Both the position numbers and the translations under genes were made by a program. Shown here piece after piece: positions 1 to 7,058 of a stretch of DNA of 34,154 nucleotides; the stretch's first letter is position 1, and every line of letters starts with the position of its first letter. The notes beneath the pieces were generated by a model. The model searched no databases, was not told the DNA's origin, and saw only the letters and a program-made list of their open reading frames with translations. Origin of the DNA: Celeribacter halophilus (lineage in GTDB: Bacteria > Pseudomonadota > Alphaproteobacteria > Rhodobacterales > Rhodobacteraceae); assembly GCF_900114135.1 (NCBI RefSeq), contig NZ_FORY01000024.1, positions 1 to 34,154 of the forward strand, in the 5' to 3' direction.

Positions 1-2
1 CT

Positions 3-668
3 GCCGAGGGCTTGGACCACGTCCAGTTCCTGACGCGCTTGGTCGAACTGGAGCTGATCGATCGCGAGCGACGGATGGTCGAGCGCCGCATCAAGGCGGC
101 CAAGTTCCCGGCCACCAAAAGCCTCGACAGCTTCGACTTCAAGGCGATCCCCAAACTGAACAAGATGCAAGTGCTGGAGCTGGCGCGCTGCGACTGGATC
201 GAGCGGCGTGAGAACGTGATCGCCCTTGGCCCAAGCGGCACGGGCAAAACCCATGTCACCCTCGGCCTGGGGCTTGCCGCTTGCCAGAAAGGGATGACGG
301 TCAGCTTCACCACCGCCGCAGCCTTGGTCAACGAACTGATGGAAGCGCGTGACGAGCGCCGCCTGCTTCGGGTTCAAAAACAGATGGCCAACGTAAAACT
401 GCTGATCATCGACGAATTGGGCTTTGTCCCTCTCTCCAAAACCGGGGCCGAGCTGCTCTTTGAATTGATCTCACAACGCTACGAGCGTGGGGCCACGCTG
501 ATCATCAGCAACTTGCCCTTCGATGAATGGACGGAAACCTTCGGCACCGAGCGCCTCACCGGCGCGCTTCTCGACCGGTTGACCCACCACGTCAACATCC
601 TCGAGATGAATGGCGAGAGCTATCGCCTGGCTCAGAGCCAAGCGCGAAAAGCCACCAAAACCCCCTGA
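3..668 (+). CDS. istB: IS21 helper ATPase IstB, 5'-truncated by window edge
   Basis: This is the ATP-dependent transposition helper that acts with the IstA transposase of IS21 elements. The visible 221 codons carry a Walker A motif GPSGTGKTH at about residue 76 of the visible protein and a Walker B LLIIDELGF, followed by the sensor and arginine-finger region typical of DnaA/DnaC-like AAA+ helpers. The reading frame is open to the first base of the window. The first in-frame TTG at 12 is internal, since family members are roughly 240-260 residues and have an N-terminal helix region before this point. The C-terminus (SQARKATKTP) is intact. Two inverted repeats and the IS end follow it. Identity as IstB is clear; intactness of the N-terminus cannot be judged. 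Confidence 0.93.
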   Translation, partial: AEGLDHVQFLTRLVELELIDRERRMVERRIKAAKFPATKSLDSFDFKAIPKLNKMQVLELARCDWIERRENVIALGPSGTGKTHVTLGLGLAACQKGMTVSFTTAAALVNELMEARDERRLLRVQKQMANVKLLIIDELGFVPLSKTGAELLFELISQRYERGATLIISNLPFDEWTETFGTERLTGALLDRLTHHVNILEMNGESYRLAQSQARKATKTP

Positions 669-682
669 TCGAAAATCCATGG

Positions 683-702
683 CTTGGCCCTCACGGGCCA
701 AG
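683..702 (+). terminator. Hairpin after istB
   Basis: A perfect 8-bp inverted repeat CTTGGCCC / GGGCCAAG with a 4-base loop starts 15 bases after the istB stop. There is no T-tract, so it is a plausible but not classical terminator; it may simply be part of the IS end structure. Confidence 0.4.
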
Positions 703-703
703 A

Positions 704-749
704 CGGCCAGTCAACCGCCAGCTATTTGGGGAGCGCGGTTGACTGGCCG
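704..749. repeat. 15-bp perfect inverted repeat inside the IS21 end
   Basis: CGGCCAGTCAACCGC (704-718) is exactly inverted at 735-749, with a 16-base spacer. It lies between istB and the terminal repeat. It could be a transcription barrier or a protein-binding site in the IS end. No function can be assigned from the sequence alone. Confidence 0.6.
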
Positions 750-780
750 CCTGCGCTCTGCGCACCCGTCACGCACAACA

Positions 781-836
781 CCAAAGTGGCCTACTTTTGC
801 GCCGCCCAATGGTCTGATTTTACTCCGCCGTTGACA
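781..836. repeat. IS21-type right terminal sequence
   Basis: This stretch runs from CCAAAGTGGCCTACTTTTGC to the tip TTGACA at 836. In many IS21-family elements the sequence inside the tip carries several copies of the transposase-binding repeat; only one clear copy is visible here. The assignment rests on family knowledge and the TGTCAACGGCG tip (minus-strand reading). Confidence 0.65.
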
Positions 837-975
837 GGTGCTCGGTGGCGGCAATGTAGGCTTCAGTGTGGATGCGCGCACGGACAGCGTCCAGCCGTTC
901 CATAAATGGCGGGTTGAGGCGACCGAGCAGGGTTCACACGATGCCGACGCTACCTTGGTCTAATTTGTAACCGCC
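837..975 (-). pseudogene. Possible gene remnant cut by the IS21 insertion
   Basis: On the minus strand a frame that looks like coding sequence runs between the IS end and a stop at 976-978. It is interrupted by one TGA at 934-936. The part nearest the IS translates to a helical, charged segment including LNPPFMERLDAVRARIHTEA; upstream of the TGA is GGYKLDQGSVGIV. The amino-acid make-up is protein-like and the frame abuts the IS tip exactly, as expected if the element inserted into a gene. I do not recognise the family. It may also be a chance open frame, since it is only about 46 codons. Confidence 0.3.
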
Positions 976-1053
976 CTATACACCCGAGGCCATTGTGCAA
1001 TGAAGCGTTATCTTGAAGGTGCTTGTTCAAAATTAGGATGAGGAATATTAACA

Positions 1054-2106
1054 ATGACAACCTATAAAATTGCATTAATTCCCGGTGACGGTATCGGTTT
1101 GGATGTAACCGATGCAACGATGGAGGTGCTGTACAAAGCAGGCGAACGATTTGGCTTTGATCTGGAAAGCGAAGAGTTTCCTTGGTCTTGCGATTACTAT
1201 TTAAAAAATGGCGTTATGATGCCAGAGGATGGCATTGCGCAACTGTCGAAATTTGATGCAATTTATCTAGGCGCTGTAGGCTGGCCAGAAACAGTGCCGG
1301 ATGCGGTGTCGCTGCACGGGCTTTTGCTACCAATACGGAAAGCCTTTGATCAATATGCCAATATTCGCCCGCACCGACTTTTGTCGGGTGTTGAGGGGCC
1401 ACTAAAAAGCGAGGCATTTGACATTTTGTGCATCCGGGAAAATACAGAAGGCGAATACTCCTGTGCCGGAGGGCGTGTACATCAAGGTCGGGATAACGAA
1501 GTCGCAACGGAGGTTTCGGTGTTTACCCGCAAAGGTGTGGAGAGAATTATTCGTTTTGGTTTTGAACAAGCTCGCTCACGTCGCAATCATCTAACATCTG
1601 TGACCAAATCGAATGCGCAAAAATATTCCATGGTATTTTGGGATGAAGTGACACGGGAAGTCGCCGAAGACTATCCGGATGTGACAGTGAGCCATATGCA
1701 CATTGACGCAATGTGCGCCAAGATGGTGATGGCACCTCAAAGCCTAGATGTTGTTGTTGCGTCCAACTTGTTTGGAGACATTCTGACAGATCTGGGCGCA
1801 GCCATTCAAGGGGGGCTCGGGTTTGCTGCCTCTGCTAACATTTGTCCTGATTCCAGCGTACCATCTATGTTTGAACCTGTTCATGGCTCTGCTCCGGATG
1901 TTGCGGGAAAAAACATCGCAAACCCAATCCCAGCAATATGGTCGGGCGCAATGATGCTTGATCATATTGGTGAGAAGTCTGCCGCGGATGCAGTGCTGGC
2001 CGCAATTGAAATGTGTACTAGTCGTGGTATCGGAAGCCAGCATAGTCAAAACGTTACAGAGGAGATCACTGCAGAGATTTTGGTAGCTATCGAGGAGTGC
2101 GTTTAG
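1054..2106 (+). CDS. Tartrate/D-malate dehydrogenase-type decarboxylating dehydrogenase
   Basis: A 350-residue member of the NAD- and divalent-metal-dependent beta-decarboxylating dehydrogenases, the family of isopropylmalate and isocitrate dehydrogenases. The subgroup looks like tartrate/D-malate dehydrogenase (TtuC/DmlA type): AVGWPETVPDAVSLHGLLLP, the stretch IRENTEGEYSCAGGRVH and the aspartate-containing SNLFGDILTDLGAAIQGG are visible. Such enzymes oxidise D-malate, tartrate or related 2-hydroxy-3-carboxy acids in the cytoplasm. Length matches the family (about 350-360). The ATG at 1054 follows a weak purine-rich stretch. The gene is by eye more AT-rich than its neighbours and stands alone between an IS21 end and a convergent LysR gene, so it may be separately acquired. 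Substrate is not determined; isopropylmalate dehydrogenase is less likely. Confidence 0.85.
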   Translation: MTTYKIALIPGDGIGLDVTDATMEVLYKAGERFGFDLESEEFPWSCDYYLKNGVMMPEDGIAQLSKFDAIYLGAVGWPETVPDAVSLHGLLLPIRKAFDQYANIRPHRLLSGVEGPLKSEAFDILCIRENTEGEYSCAGGRVHQGRDNEVATEVSVFTRKGVERIIRFGFEQARSRRNHLTSVTKSNAQKYSMVFWDEVTREVAEDYPDVTVSHMHIDAMCAKMVMAPQSLDVVVASNLFGDILTDLGAAIQGGLGFAASANICPDSSVPSMFEPVHGSAPDVAGKNIANPIPAIWSGAMMLDHIGEKSAADAVLAAIEMCTSRGIGSQHSQNVTEEITAEILVAIEECV

Positions 2107-2249
2107 CCCAAAGACTTCGCAAAAAGTTGAAGGAGATTTGGGACACAGGCATCGCGCCCAAACTCGTCTGTGTATTTCTTTGCCATTCTTTATCTCCTTC
2201 ATAGCAATTATTGCTCAAAAAAGAACGGAACTAAAATCGGACAGGTCCA

Positions 2250-3161
2250 CTAAACCCACGGTGTTTCGATCAGGGAAATGTGGGCGCGCAGGAATTCTTC
2301 GAATAGGGTCACAGGTGTAGCCAGTGCGCTGTTTTGCCGATGACCGAGGCGCAGTTCGTGGTTTTTCAACTCGCGCCCGAGCACGGGCACATAGGCGAGT
2401 TGATTGGCGCGGAGGTCTTCATCCACATCAATCCGACTGAGAAAGGTGATCGCCTCTCCTGCACGGACCATGGATTTCAGCAGTTCGACAGAGTTGGATT
2501 TATAGGTCGGGTGCAGGTCAATGCCAGCCGTTGAAAATGCGTCACTGATCAGGTGGTTGATGGTCATGGTTTCGTCAGCGATGGCTAAGGGAAATGCCGC
2601 GACTTCCATCAAGCGAAGATCGGAACGTTTGGCAAGGCGGTGATTGGCGGCAACTACAACACCGAGGCGGGTGGGGAAGATCGCGGTGGCGGGAATGGAT
2701 TGCCCGCTTGGATAGGCATAGGAGAGTCCTAGATCAGCTACACCCATGGCGAGATCAGCCTCGACGCCGGTTGTGGTCTGGGCGCGCACAGTGATCAGGA
2801 TTTCAGGATGCTCTTCACGAAACTTCCGGATGAGTCTGGGCAGAATGCCGGAGGCAAGACCATGCATGGCCGAGATGCGCACCTGCGTTTCCCGAGTGCC
2901 AAGCAGTTCCTTAAGCCGGTGATGCATCCGTTCATGGTCGCGCAGGGTTTCGCGGATATGGGCCACTACAATTTCACCCGCGGCGGTCAGAGCCATGCCT
3001 TGCCGGTGACGGTGAAACAGGGGCATCCCGAATTCTTCTTCGAGTTGAATGAGGCGGCGGTTTATTGAAGACGCTGAAACATTAAGCACCTCTGCCGCTG
3101 ATCTAATCGATCCGCTCCGCGCGATTTCATCGATTTGCTTCAGGAGACTGGAGTGCAACAC
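2250..3161 (-). CDS. LysR-type transcriptional regulator
   Basis: A 303-residue LysR-family regulator. The N-terminal winged helix-turn-helix (residues about 4-62) includes GSIRSAAEVLNVSASSINRR. The rest is a LysR-substrate effector domain starting near residue 90. The start is a GTG at 3159-3161; the next codon is TTG, and no good ribosome site favours either. The gene is divergent from the operon beginning at 3319 with a 157-bp intergenic region holding a 23-bp inverted repeat. This arrangement is typical of a LysR activator of the neighbouring catabolic operon. The effector is presumably the substrate or an intermediate of the 3319-13314 pathway. Family assignment is certain; the target is inferred. 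Confidence 0.93.
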   Translation of the reverse strand: MLHSSLLKQIDEIARSGSIRSAAEVLNVSASSINRRLIQLEEEFGMPLFHRHRQGMALTAAGEIVVAHIRETLRDHERMHHRLKELLGTRETQVRISAMHGLASGILPRLIRKFREEHPEILITVRAQTTTGVEADLAMGVADLGLSYAYPSGQSIPATAIFPTRLGVVVAANHRLAKRSDLRLMEVAAFPLAIADETMTINHLISDAFSTAGIDLHPTYKSNSVELLKSMVRAGEAITFLSRIDVDEDLRANQLAYVPVLGRELKNHELRLGHRQNSALATPVTLFEEFLRAHISLIETPWV

Positions 3162-3206
3162 GGTGGCGGCCTTTGTTTTCTGGTGGTTCTGGCTGATTTC
3201 GTGATG

Positions 3207-3229
3207 AGCGTGCGTTTTTTGCGCACGCT
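3207..3229. promoter_or_regulatory. Inverted-repeat operator candidate between lysR and the oxygenase operon
   Basis: A perfect 8-bp inverted repeat AGCGTGCG / CGCACGCT is separated by 7 bases (TTTTTTG). It lies in the divergent intergenic region 46 bp from the lysR start and about 90 bp from the 3319 start. Its position and dyad symmetry suit a LysR-type recognition site, although the arms are GC-rich and do not show a strict T-N11-A core. A terminator-like hairpin is an alternative reading, but no gene ends here. Confidence 0.5.
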
Positions 3230-3318
3230 AGGCTAACAAAAAGACGCTCGTCGCCATCGTTTTTGCGCTCCTAGCTTTGGGCAAGATCAAGTTTTGAGCA
3301 AATGCGGAGCACAGCAAG

Positions 3319-4281
3319 ATGAGTGAATTCAATCTGCCGATCGTCGACATCGCGCCTTTTCTGGGGGGAGATCCCGAGGCGAAAAAGCGGGTCGCACGGG
3401 AATTCGGAGATGCGTTTGAAAACACCGGATTTGCTATCATCACCGGACATGGTGTTCCGCTCGAATTGGCGGAGACGCTTTACAAAACGATGACGGAATT
3501 TTTCGACCAACCTATGGAGAAAAAGACCGTCTACACCCCACCGGAACAGGCCAAGGGGCGGGGCTATCTTCCCATCGGGATCGAGAGTGTTGCGAAAACG
3601 TTGAGTGGCGAAACCCCACCGGATTTGTGCGAGGCGCTGGTCTATGCTGCGCCGCACCGCCCTGAGAGCAAGAACTTCTGGCCGGACTATCCTGCCCCTT
3701 TGGCGGGGCTCGTGAAGGAATGGACCGGCGAGATCAATGCGCTAAGCCGTCATCTGGCGCGTCTTTCGGCGTTGGCGCTGGATTTGCCCGAAGAGTTTTT
3801 CGAAGATGATTACAGCGATCCCTCACTCACCTTGCGGTTCGTGAACTATCCGGACCAACCTGTTCCTCCGAAGCCCGGCCAGCTGCGTTATGGCGAACAC
3901 CATGATTACGGGGCGTTGACGATTTTGCGTCAGGATGCGGCACCGGGCGGACTGGAAGTGCGCGATGACACAGGTGTCTGGCGCGAAGCTCCGGTGGTGC
4001 CCGACAGTTTCGTGATCAATGTCGGAGACTTGCTGGCGCGCTGGACGAACAACCGCTGGCGTTCGACCTTGCATCGCGTGTCCAACCCTCCGCGCGATTT
4101 GACCGGTTCGACCCGCCGCCTGTCGATGGTGGCCTTTACAGGGCCGAACGAACACACGGAAGTTGCCTGCCTGCCGAGCTGCCAAAGCGCCGATAGTCCG
4201 GCGATGTATCAACCGGTGACATGCGGCGACTACATCATGTCGAAAATCAAAGCTTCACACGAACTTTCGGAGACCGAATAA
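3319..4281 (+). CDS. Isopenicillin N synthase-like Fe(II)/2-oxoglutarate oxygenase
   Basis: A 320-residue member of the IPNS/plant-type 2-oxoglutarate and Fe(II)-dependent oxygenases. The N-terminal DIOX_N region (LPIVDIAPFL, GFAIITGHGVP) is followed by the double-stranded beta-helix core. Iron ligands are H194-x-D196 (GEHHDYG) and H252 (STLHRV), and the co-substrate anchor is R267-x-S269 (RRLS). All expected residues are present, so it should be active as a hydroxylase or related oxidase. It is the first gene of the operon divergent from the LysR regulator and overlaps the next start by one base. It probably oxidises the compound imported by the neighbouring ABC system or a derivative of it. 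The exact substrate cannot be told from sequence. Confidence 0.88.
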   Translation: MSEFNLPIVDIAPFLGGDPEAKKRVAREFGDAFENTGFAIITGHGVPLELAETLYKTMTEFFDQPMEKKTVYTPPEQAKGRGYLPIGIESVAKTLSGETPPDLCEALVYAAPHRPESKNFWPDYPAPLAGLVKEWTGEINALSRHLARLSALALDLPEEFFEDDYSDPSLTLRFVNYPDQPVPPKPGQLRYGEHHDYGALTILRQDAAPGGLEVRDDTGVWREAPVVPDSFVINVGDLLARWTNNRWRSTLHRVSNPPRDLTGSTRRLSMVAFTGPNEHTEVACLPSCQSADSPAMYQPVTCGDYIMSKIKASHELSETE

Positions 4282-5249
4282 TGCGCTATTTTGCACGACC
4301 GCTCTTGCTGGTCTCTACGATGCTGGCGGGACCAGCGCTGGCCGCTGATCTCACGCCGCTGACCTATAACCTCAACTGGTTGCCACAGGCGGAACATTGC
4401 GGCTTTTTCCAAGCCAAAGCTACAGGGCTTTACGAAGAGGCCGGGCTCGATGTGACGCTGGTCTCTGGCGGGCCGGAAACAAATGTGCCGATCCTTGTCG
4501 CTGGCGGTGCGGTCGATTTGGGAATGGGGTCGTCTTTTACGACCATGAATATGGCGGCAGAAGGCATTGACGGCGTCACCATCGCCGCGTTTTTACAGAA
4601 ATCGCCGCAAAGCCTCGTGGCGCATCCGGGGCAGGGGGTGGAGACGCTCGCTGATCTGAAAGATCGCGAGATCATGGTGGCGAATTTCTCTCGCACGGAA
4701 TTCTGGCAATTCCTCAAGGCAGAACATGGTTTCAGCGACGAGCAGCTACGTCCCTACGCCTATTCCTCGGCTCCGTTTCTGGCTGATAAGCGCGCGGTTC
4801 AGCAGGGGTATGTGACCGAAGATGTCTTTTTGCTCGGCGCGGAGATGAATGAGCCGCCCGTGTCGATCCTTTTGGCGGACTATGGCTATCAGGATTATGC
4901 CTCGACGGTCTTCGGCATGTCCAAATGGCTGAACGAGAATCGCGAGGCAGTCGAAGCTTTTCTTGCGGCTTCCGCAGAAGGCTGGCGCGCCTGCATTGAC
5001 GGCGACTATGAACCGGCCAAGCAGGCGGTGATGGTAGCCAATCCTGACCATTCTGCGGCTCTGTTTGATTTCAAAATGTCCCAGATGATTGGGCTCGACA
5101 TGGTGACGGGTGAAAGCGACCTGCCCATTGGCAGCATGGATGCGGCCCGTTGGAACAGTTTTGCCGAGACGATGAAAACGGCCGGCGTCTATGCGGAGAC
5201 GCTCGACCCGACCAAAGCCTATGATTTGACGTTCCTCCCCAGCAAATGA
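4281..5249 (+). CDS. NMT1/THI5-like ABC substrate-binding protein (Sec-exported)
   Basis: A 322-residue periplasmic binding protein of the NMT1/THI5-like (SsuA/ThiY) group. The chosen ATG at 4281 overlaps the upstream stop and opens a Sec signal peptide with a likely cut after PALA (about residue 21); an upstream in-frame ATG at 4221 lies inside the oxygenase gene and would spoil the signal. The mature N-terminus (LTYNLNWLPQAEHCGFFQAK) and GLYEEAGLDVTLVSGGP are typical of the family. Members bind aromatic sulfonates, taurine, pyrimidine thiamin precursors, phthalate-like acids and similar small molecules. It is paralogous to the following gene, which suggests that one transporter serves two binding proteins. 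Ligand unknown. Confidence 0.88.
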   Translation: MRYFARPLLLVSTMLAGPALAADLTPLTYNLNWLPQAEHCGFFQAKATGLYEEAGLDVTLVSGGPETNVPILVAGGAVDLGMGSSFTTMNMAAEGIDGVTIAAFLQKSPQSLVAHPGQGVETLADLKDREIMVANFSRTEFWQFLKAEHGFSDEQLRPYAYSSAPFLADKRAVQQGYVTEDVFLLGAEMNEPPVSILLADYGYQDYASTVFGMSKWLNENREAVEAFLAASAEGWRACIDGDYEPAKQAVMVANPDHSAALFDFKMSQMIGLDMVTGESDLPIGSMDAARWNSFAETMKTAGVYAETLDPTKAYDLTFLPSK

Positions 5250-5269
5250 TCTCACAAGGAGACAAGCCA

Positions 5270-6262
5270 ATGACGCACTTCACACTCCCAAGACGCCGTT
5301 TTCTTCAAGGTGCCGCCGCCTTTGGCGGGCTGGCTCTTGCTGGCCCCCTGCGGGCCCAGGCCGCGGTGAACTTTCAACTGTCGTGGCTGCCTTCGGTCCA
5401 GTTTGGCGGCAGTTATATCGCCCTCGACAAAGGCTATTGGAGTGAAGAAGGTCTGGAGGTTGCCTTGCAATCCGGCGGTCCGAACGCGCCGGTGGAACCT
5501 CCGGTTGTCTCCGGCACAGCGTTGATGGGGATTTCGGCAGCCGACTATACGGCAGCGGCGGTAGAGCAGGGCGCACCCTTCAAAATCATTGCCGTGGCGA
5601 TGCAGAAGAACCCGTTTTCCATTGCCTCTCTTCCAGCCAATCCGGTGAACGAGCCGAAAGACCTCGAGGGCAAATCTATCGGCATGGCGACTTCGAACAT
5701 GCCAGTGTTGCAGGCGCTGTGTGAAATCAACGGAGTGGACATCGACAAGATCGAAGTGGTGCCGACCCAATATGACGCTGCCCCTCTTGTCAGCGGTCAG
5801 GTCGATTGCCTGCTCTGCTGGAAAACCGATCTTCCGGTGGCGATGACTGTCGCGGGGGTGGAGAACACCGTGATGCTTCTGGCTGATTTCGGATATGCGG
5901 TGCATTCGCAGACCTACATCGCCACAGAGGACGCGATCAAGAACGACCGTGCGACATTGCTTTCACTTCTCAAAGGCGAGGTGCGCGGTTGGCAGGATTA
6001 TGAAAAAGACACCGATGCGGCAGCGGCGCTGACGGTCGAGATGTTCCCTGACAGCGGTCTTGATCTGGAGACCCAGAAAATTCAGGCCGCCGCACAGGTC
6101 GGGCTGATGTATTCAGACCTGACGGAAAGCAAAGGCTTCGGATGGTTTACCGAAGAGACGGTGGCGGCGAATATCGAGACGCTTGGCTTGCTCGGGCGGA
6201 CTGTTTCAGAAGAACTCTGGGACCGGTCGCTGCTCGAAGAGGTGCATGGAAATGCCCTCTGA
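5270..6262 (+). CDS. NMT1/THI5-like ABC substrate-binding protein (Tat-type signal)
   Basis: A 330-residue second binding protein of the same family as its upstream neighbour. The start at 5270 is supported by AAGGAG at 5255-5260. It opens with a twin-arginine signal, PRRRFLQGAAAF, with a likely cleavage after RAQA. The core begins VNFQLSWLPSVQFGGSYIA and continues GYWSEEGLEVALQSGGPN, aligning with the first protein. Tat export of one of two paralogous binding proteins is unusual; it suggests folding before export or inheritance of the leader from a different ancestor. It overlaps the ATPase start by about 11 bases, so the ABC genes are translationally coupled. Ligand unknown. Confidence 0.88.
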   Translation: MTHFTLPRRRFLQGAAAFGGLALAGPLRAQAAVNFQLSWLPSVQFGGSYIALDKGYWSEEGLEVALQSGGPNAPVEPPVVSGTALMGISAADYTAAAVEQGAPFKIIAVAMQKNPFSIASLPANPVNEPKDLEGKSIGMATSNMPVLQALCEINGVDIDKIEVVPTQYDAAPLVSGQVDCLLCWKTDLPVAMTVAGVENTVMLLADFGYAVHSQTYIATEDAIKNDRATLLSLLKGEVRGWQDYEKDTDAAAALTVEMFPDSGLDLETQKIQAAAQVGLMYSDLTESKGFGWFTEETVAANIETLGLLGRTVSEELWDRSLLEEVHGNAL

Positions 6263-7058
6263 CCTGCCAAAGCCGCCGGATGTCGTATGCAATGGCCTAC
6301 GAAAGGTCTTTGGACACGGCGCACAACAGGTCGAGGCGCTTGCCTCGACCGATGTGACCTTTGCTTCGGGCACGACGACTGCGCTTGTAGGCCCCTCGGG
6401 TTGTGGCAAGTCGACCCTGTTGCGCATGGTGGCCGGACTGGAAACTCCGACTGAGGGCTCTGTCCTCATTGCGGGGGAGAGCCCGCGTATGACCAGTAAG
6501 AAGGGCACTTTATCCGTCGCCTTTCAAGACCCGTCGCTTTTGCCGTGGCGCACTGTTCGCAGCAATGTGGCTTTGGCGCGCAAGCTGGCCGGACAACCGG
6601 CAGACAAGACCGCCGTGGATGATTTGATTGCCCGCGTGGGTCTTGCCGGATTTGAAGACAAACGTCCCGCAGCCCTATCAGGCGGGATGCGTCAACGAGC
6701 GGCGATTGCACGCTGTCTGGCGACACGACCCAATCTTTTGCTGCTGGATGAACCGTTCGGTGCGGTGGATGAATTGACGCGGCGCAGGCTCAATCTGGAA
6801 TTGCCGCGACTTTGGGAAAAACCGGGCGCAACAACCCTGCTTGTGACCCACTCGGTGAGCGAGGCGGTGTTGCTGTCGGATCGTATTCTGGTCCTTTCCG
6901 CACGGCCGGCCACGATTGTTGCGGATATTGATGTGGCTCTTGAGCGTCCGCGCACAGCGCGCATGATCGACAGCGCCGCCTTTCGTCAGGTCGAACATGA
7001 GGTCTCCGAGATCCTGTTCGACAACAAAGGTGCGGGAAGAAGGTTTGCCGCAGAATGA
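6252..7058 (+). CDS. ABC transporter ATP-binding protein (SsuB/TauB type)
   Basis: A 268-residue nucleotide-binding subunit. Walker A is GPSGCGKST (about residues 47-55), the Q-loop segment is FQDPSLLPWRTV, the signature LSGGMRQR, Walker B LLLLDEPFGAVDE, and the switch histidine is in LLVTHS. This set matches the nitrate/sulfonate/taurine-type ATPases that pair with NMT1-like binding proteins. The ATG at 6252 lies about ten bases after a GAAGAGG stretch; ATG 6246 is a close alternative. Both lie inside the end of the binding-protein gene. It overlaps the permease start by four bases (ATGA). It energises import of the operon's substrate across the inner membrane. Confidence 0.93.
   Translation: MPSDLPKPPDVVCNGLRKVFGHGAQQVEALASTDVTFASGTTTALVGPSGCGKSTLLRMVAGLETPTEGSVLIAGESPRMTSKKGTLSVAFQDPSLLPWRTVRSNVALARKLAGQPADKTAVDDLIARVGLAGFEDKRPAALSGGMRQRAAIARCLATRPNLLLLDEPFGAVDELTRRRLNLELPRLWEKPGATTLLVTHSVSEAVLLSDRILVLSARPATIVADIDVALERPRTARMIDSAAFRQVEHEVSEILFDNKGAGRRFAAE

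Larger units (their letters stand above)
1..836 (+). mobile_element. IS21-family insertion sequence, 3' part
   Basis: The left edge of the window is the distal portion of an IS21-type element. It contains the istB helper gene followed by about 170 bp of non-coding sequence ending in CCGCCGTTGACA (825-836). Read from the outside this begins TGTCAACGGCGG, a typical IS21-family tip. The istA transposase and the left terminal repeat lie outside the window. A target duplication cannot be checked because only one end is visible. The boundary at 836 is inferred from the tip motif. Confidence 0.8.

Noticed and set aside
1744-2202. 152-codon minus-strand frame opposite the tartrate-type dehydrogenase
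   Set aside because: It is a shadow of a clearly conserved gene on the plus strand and shows no family features.
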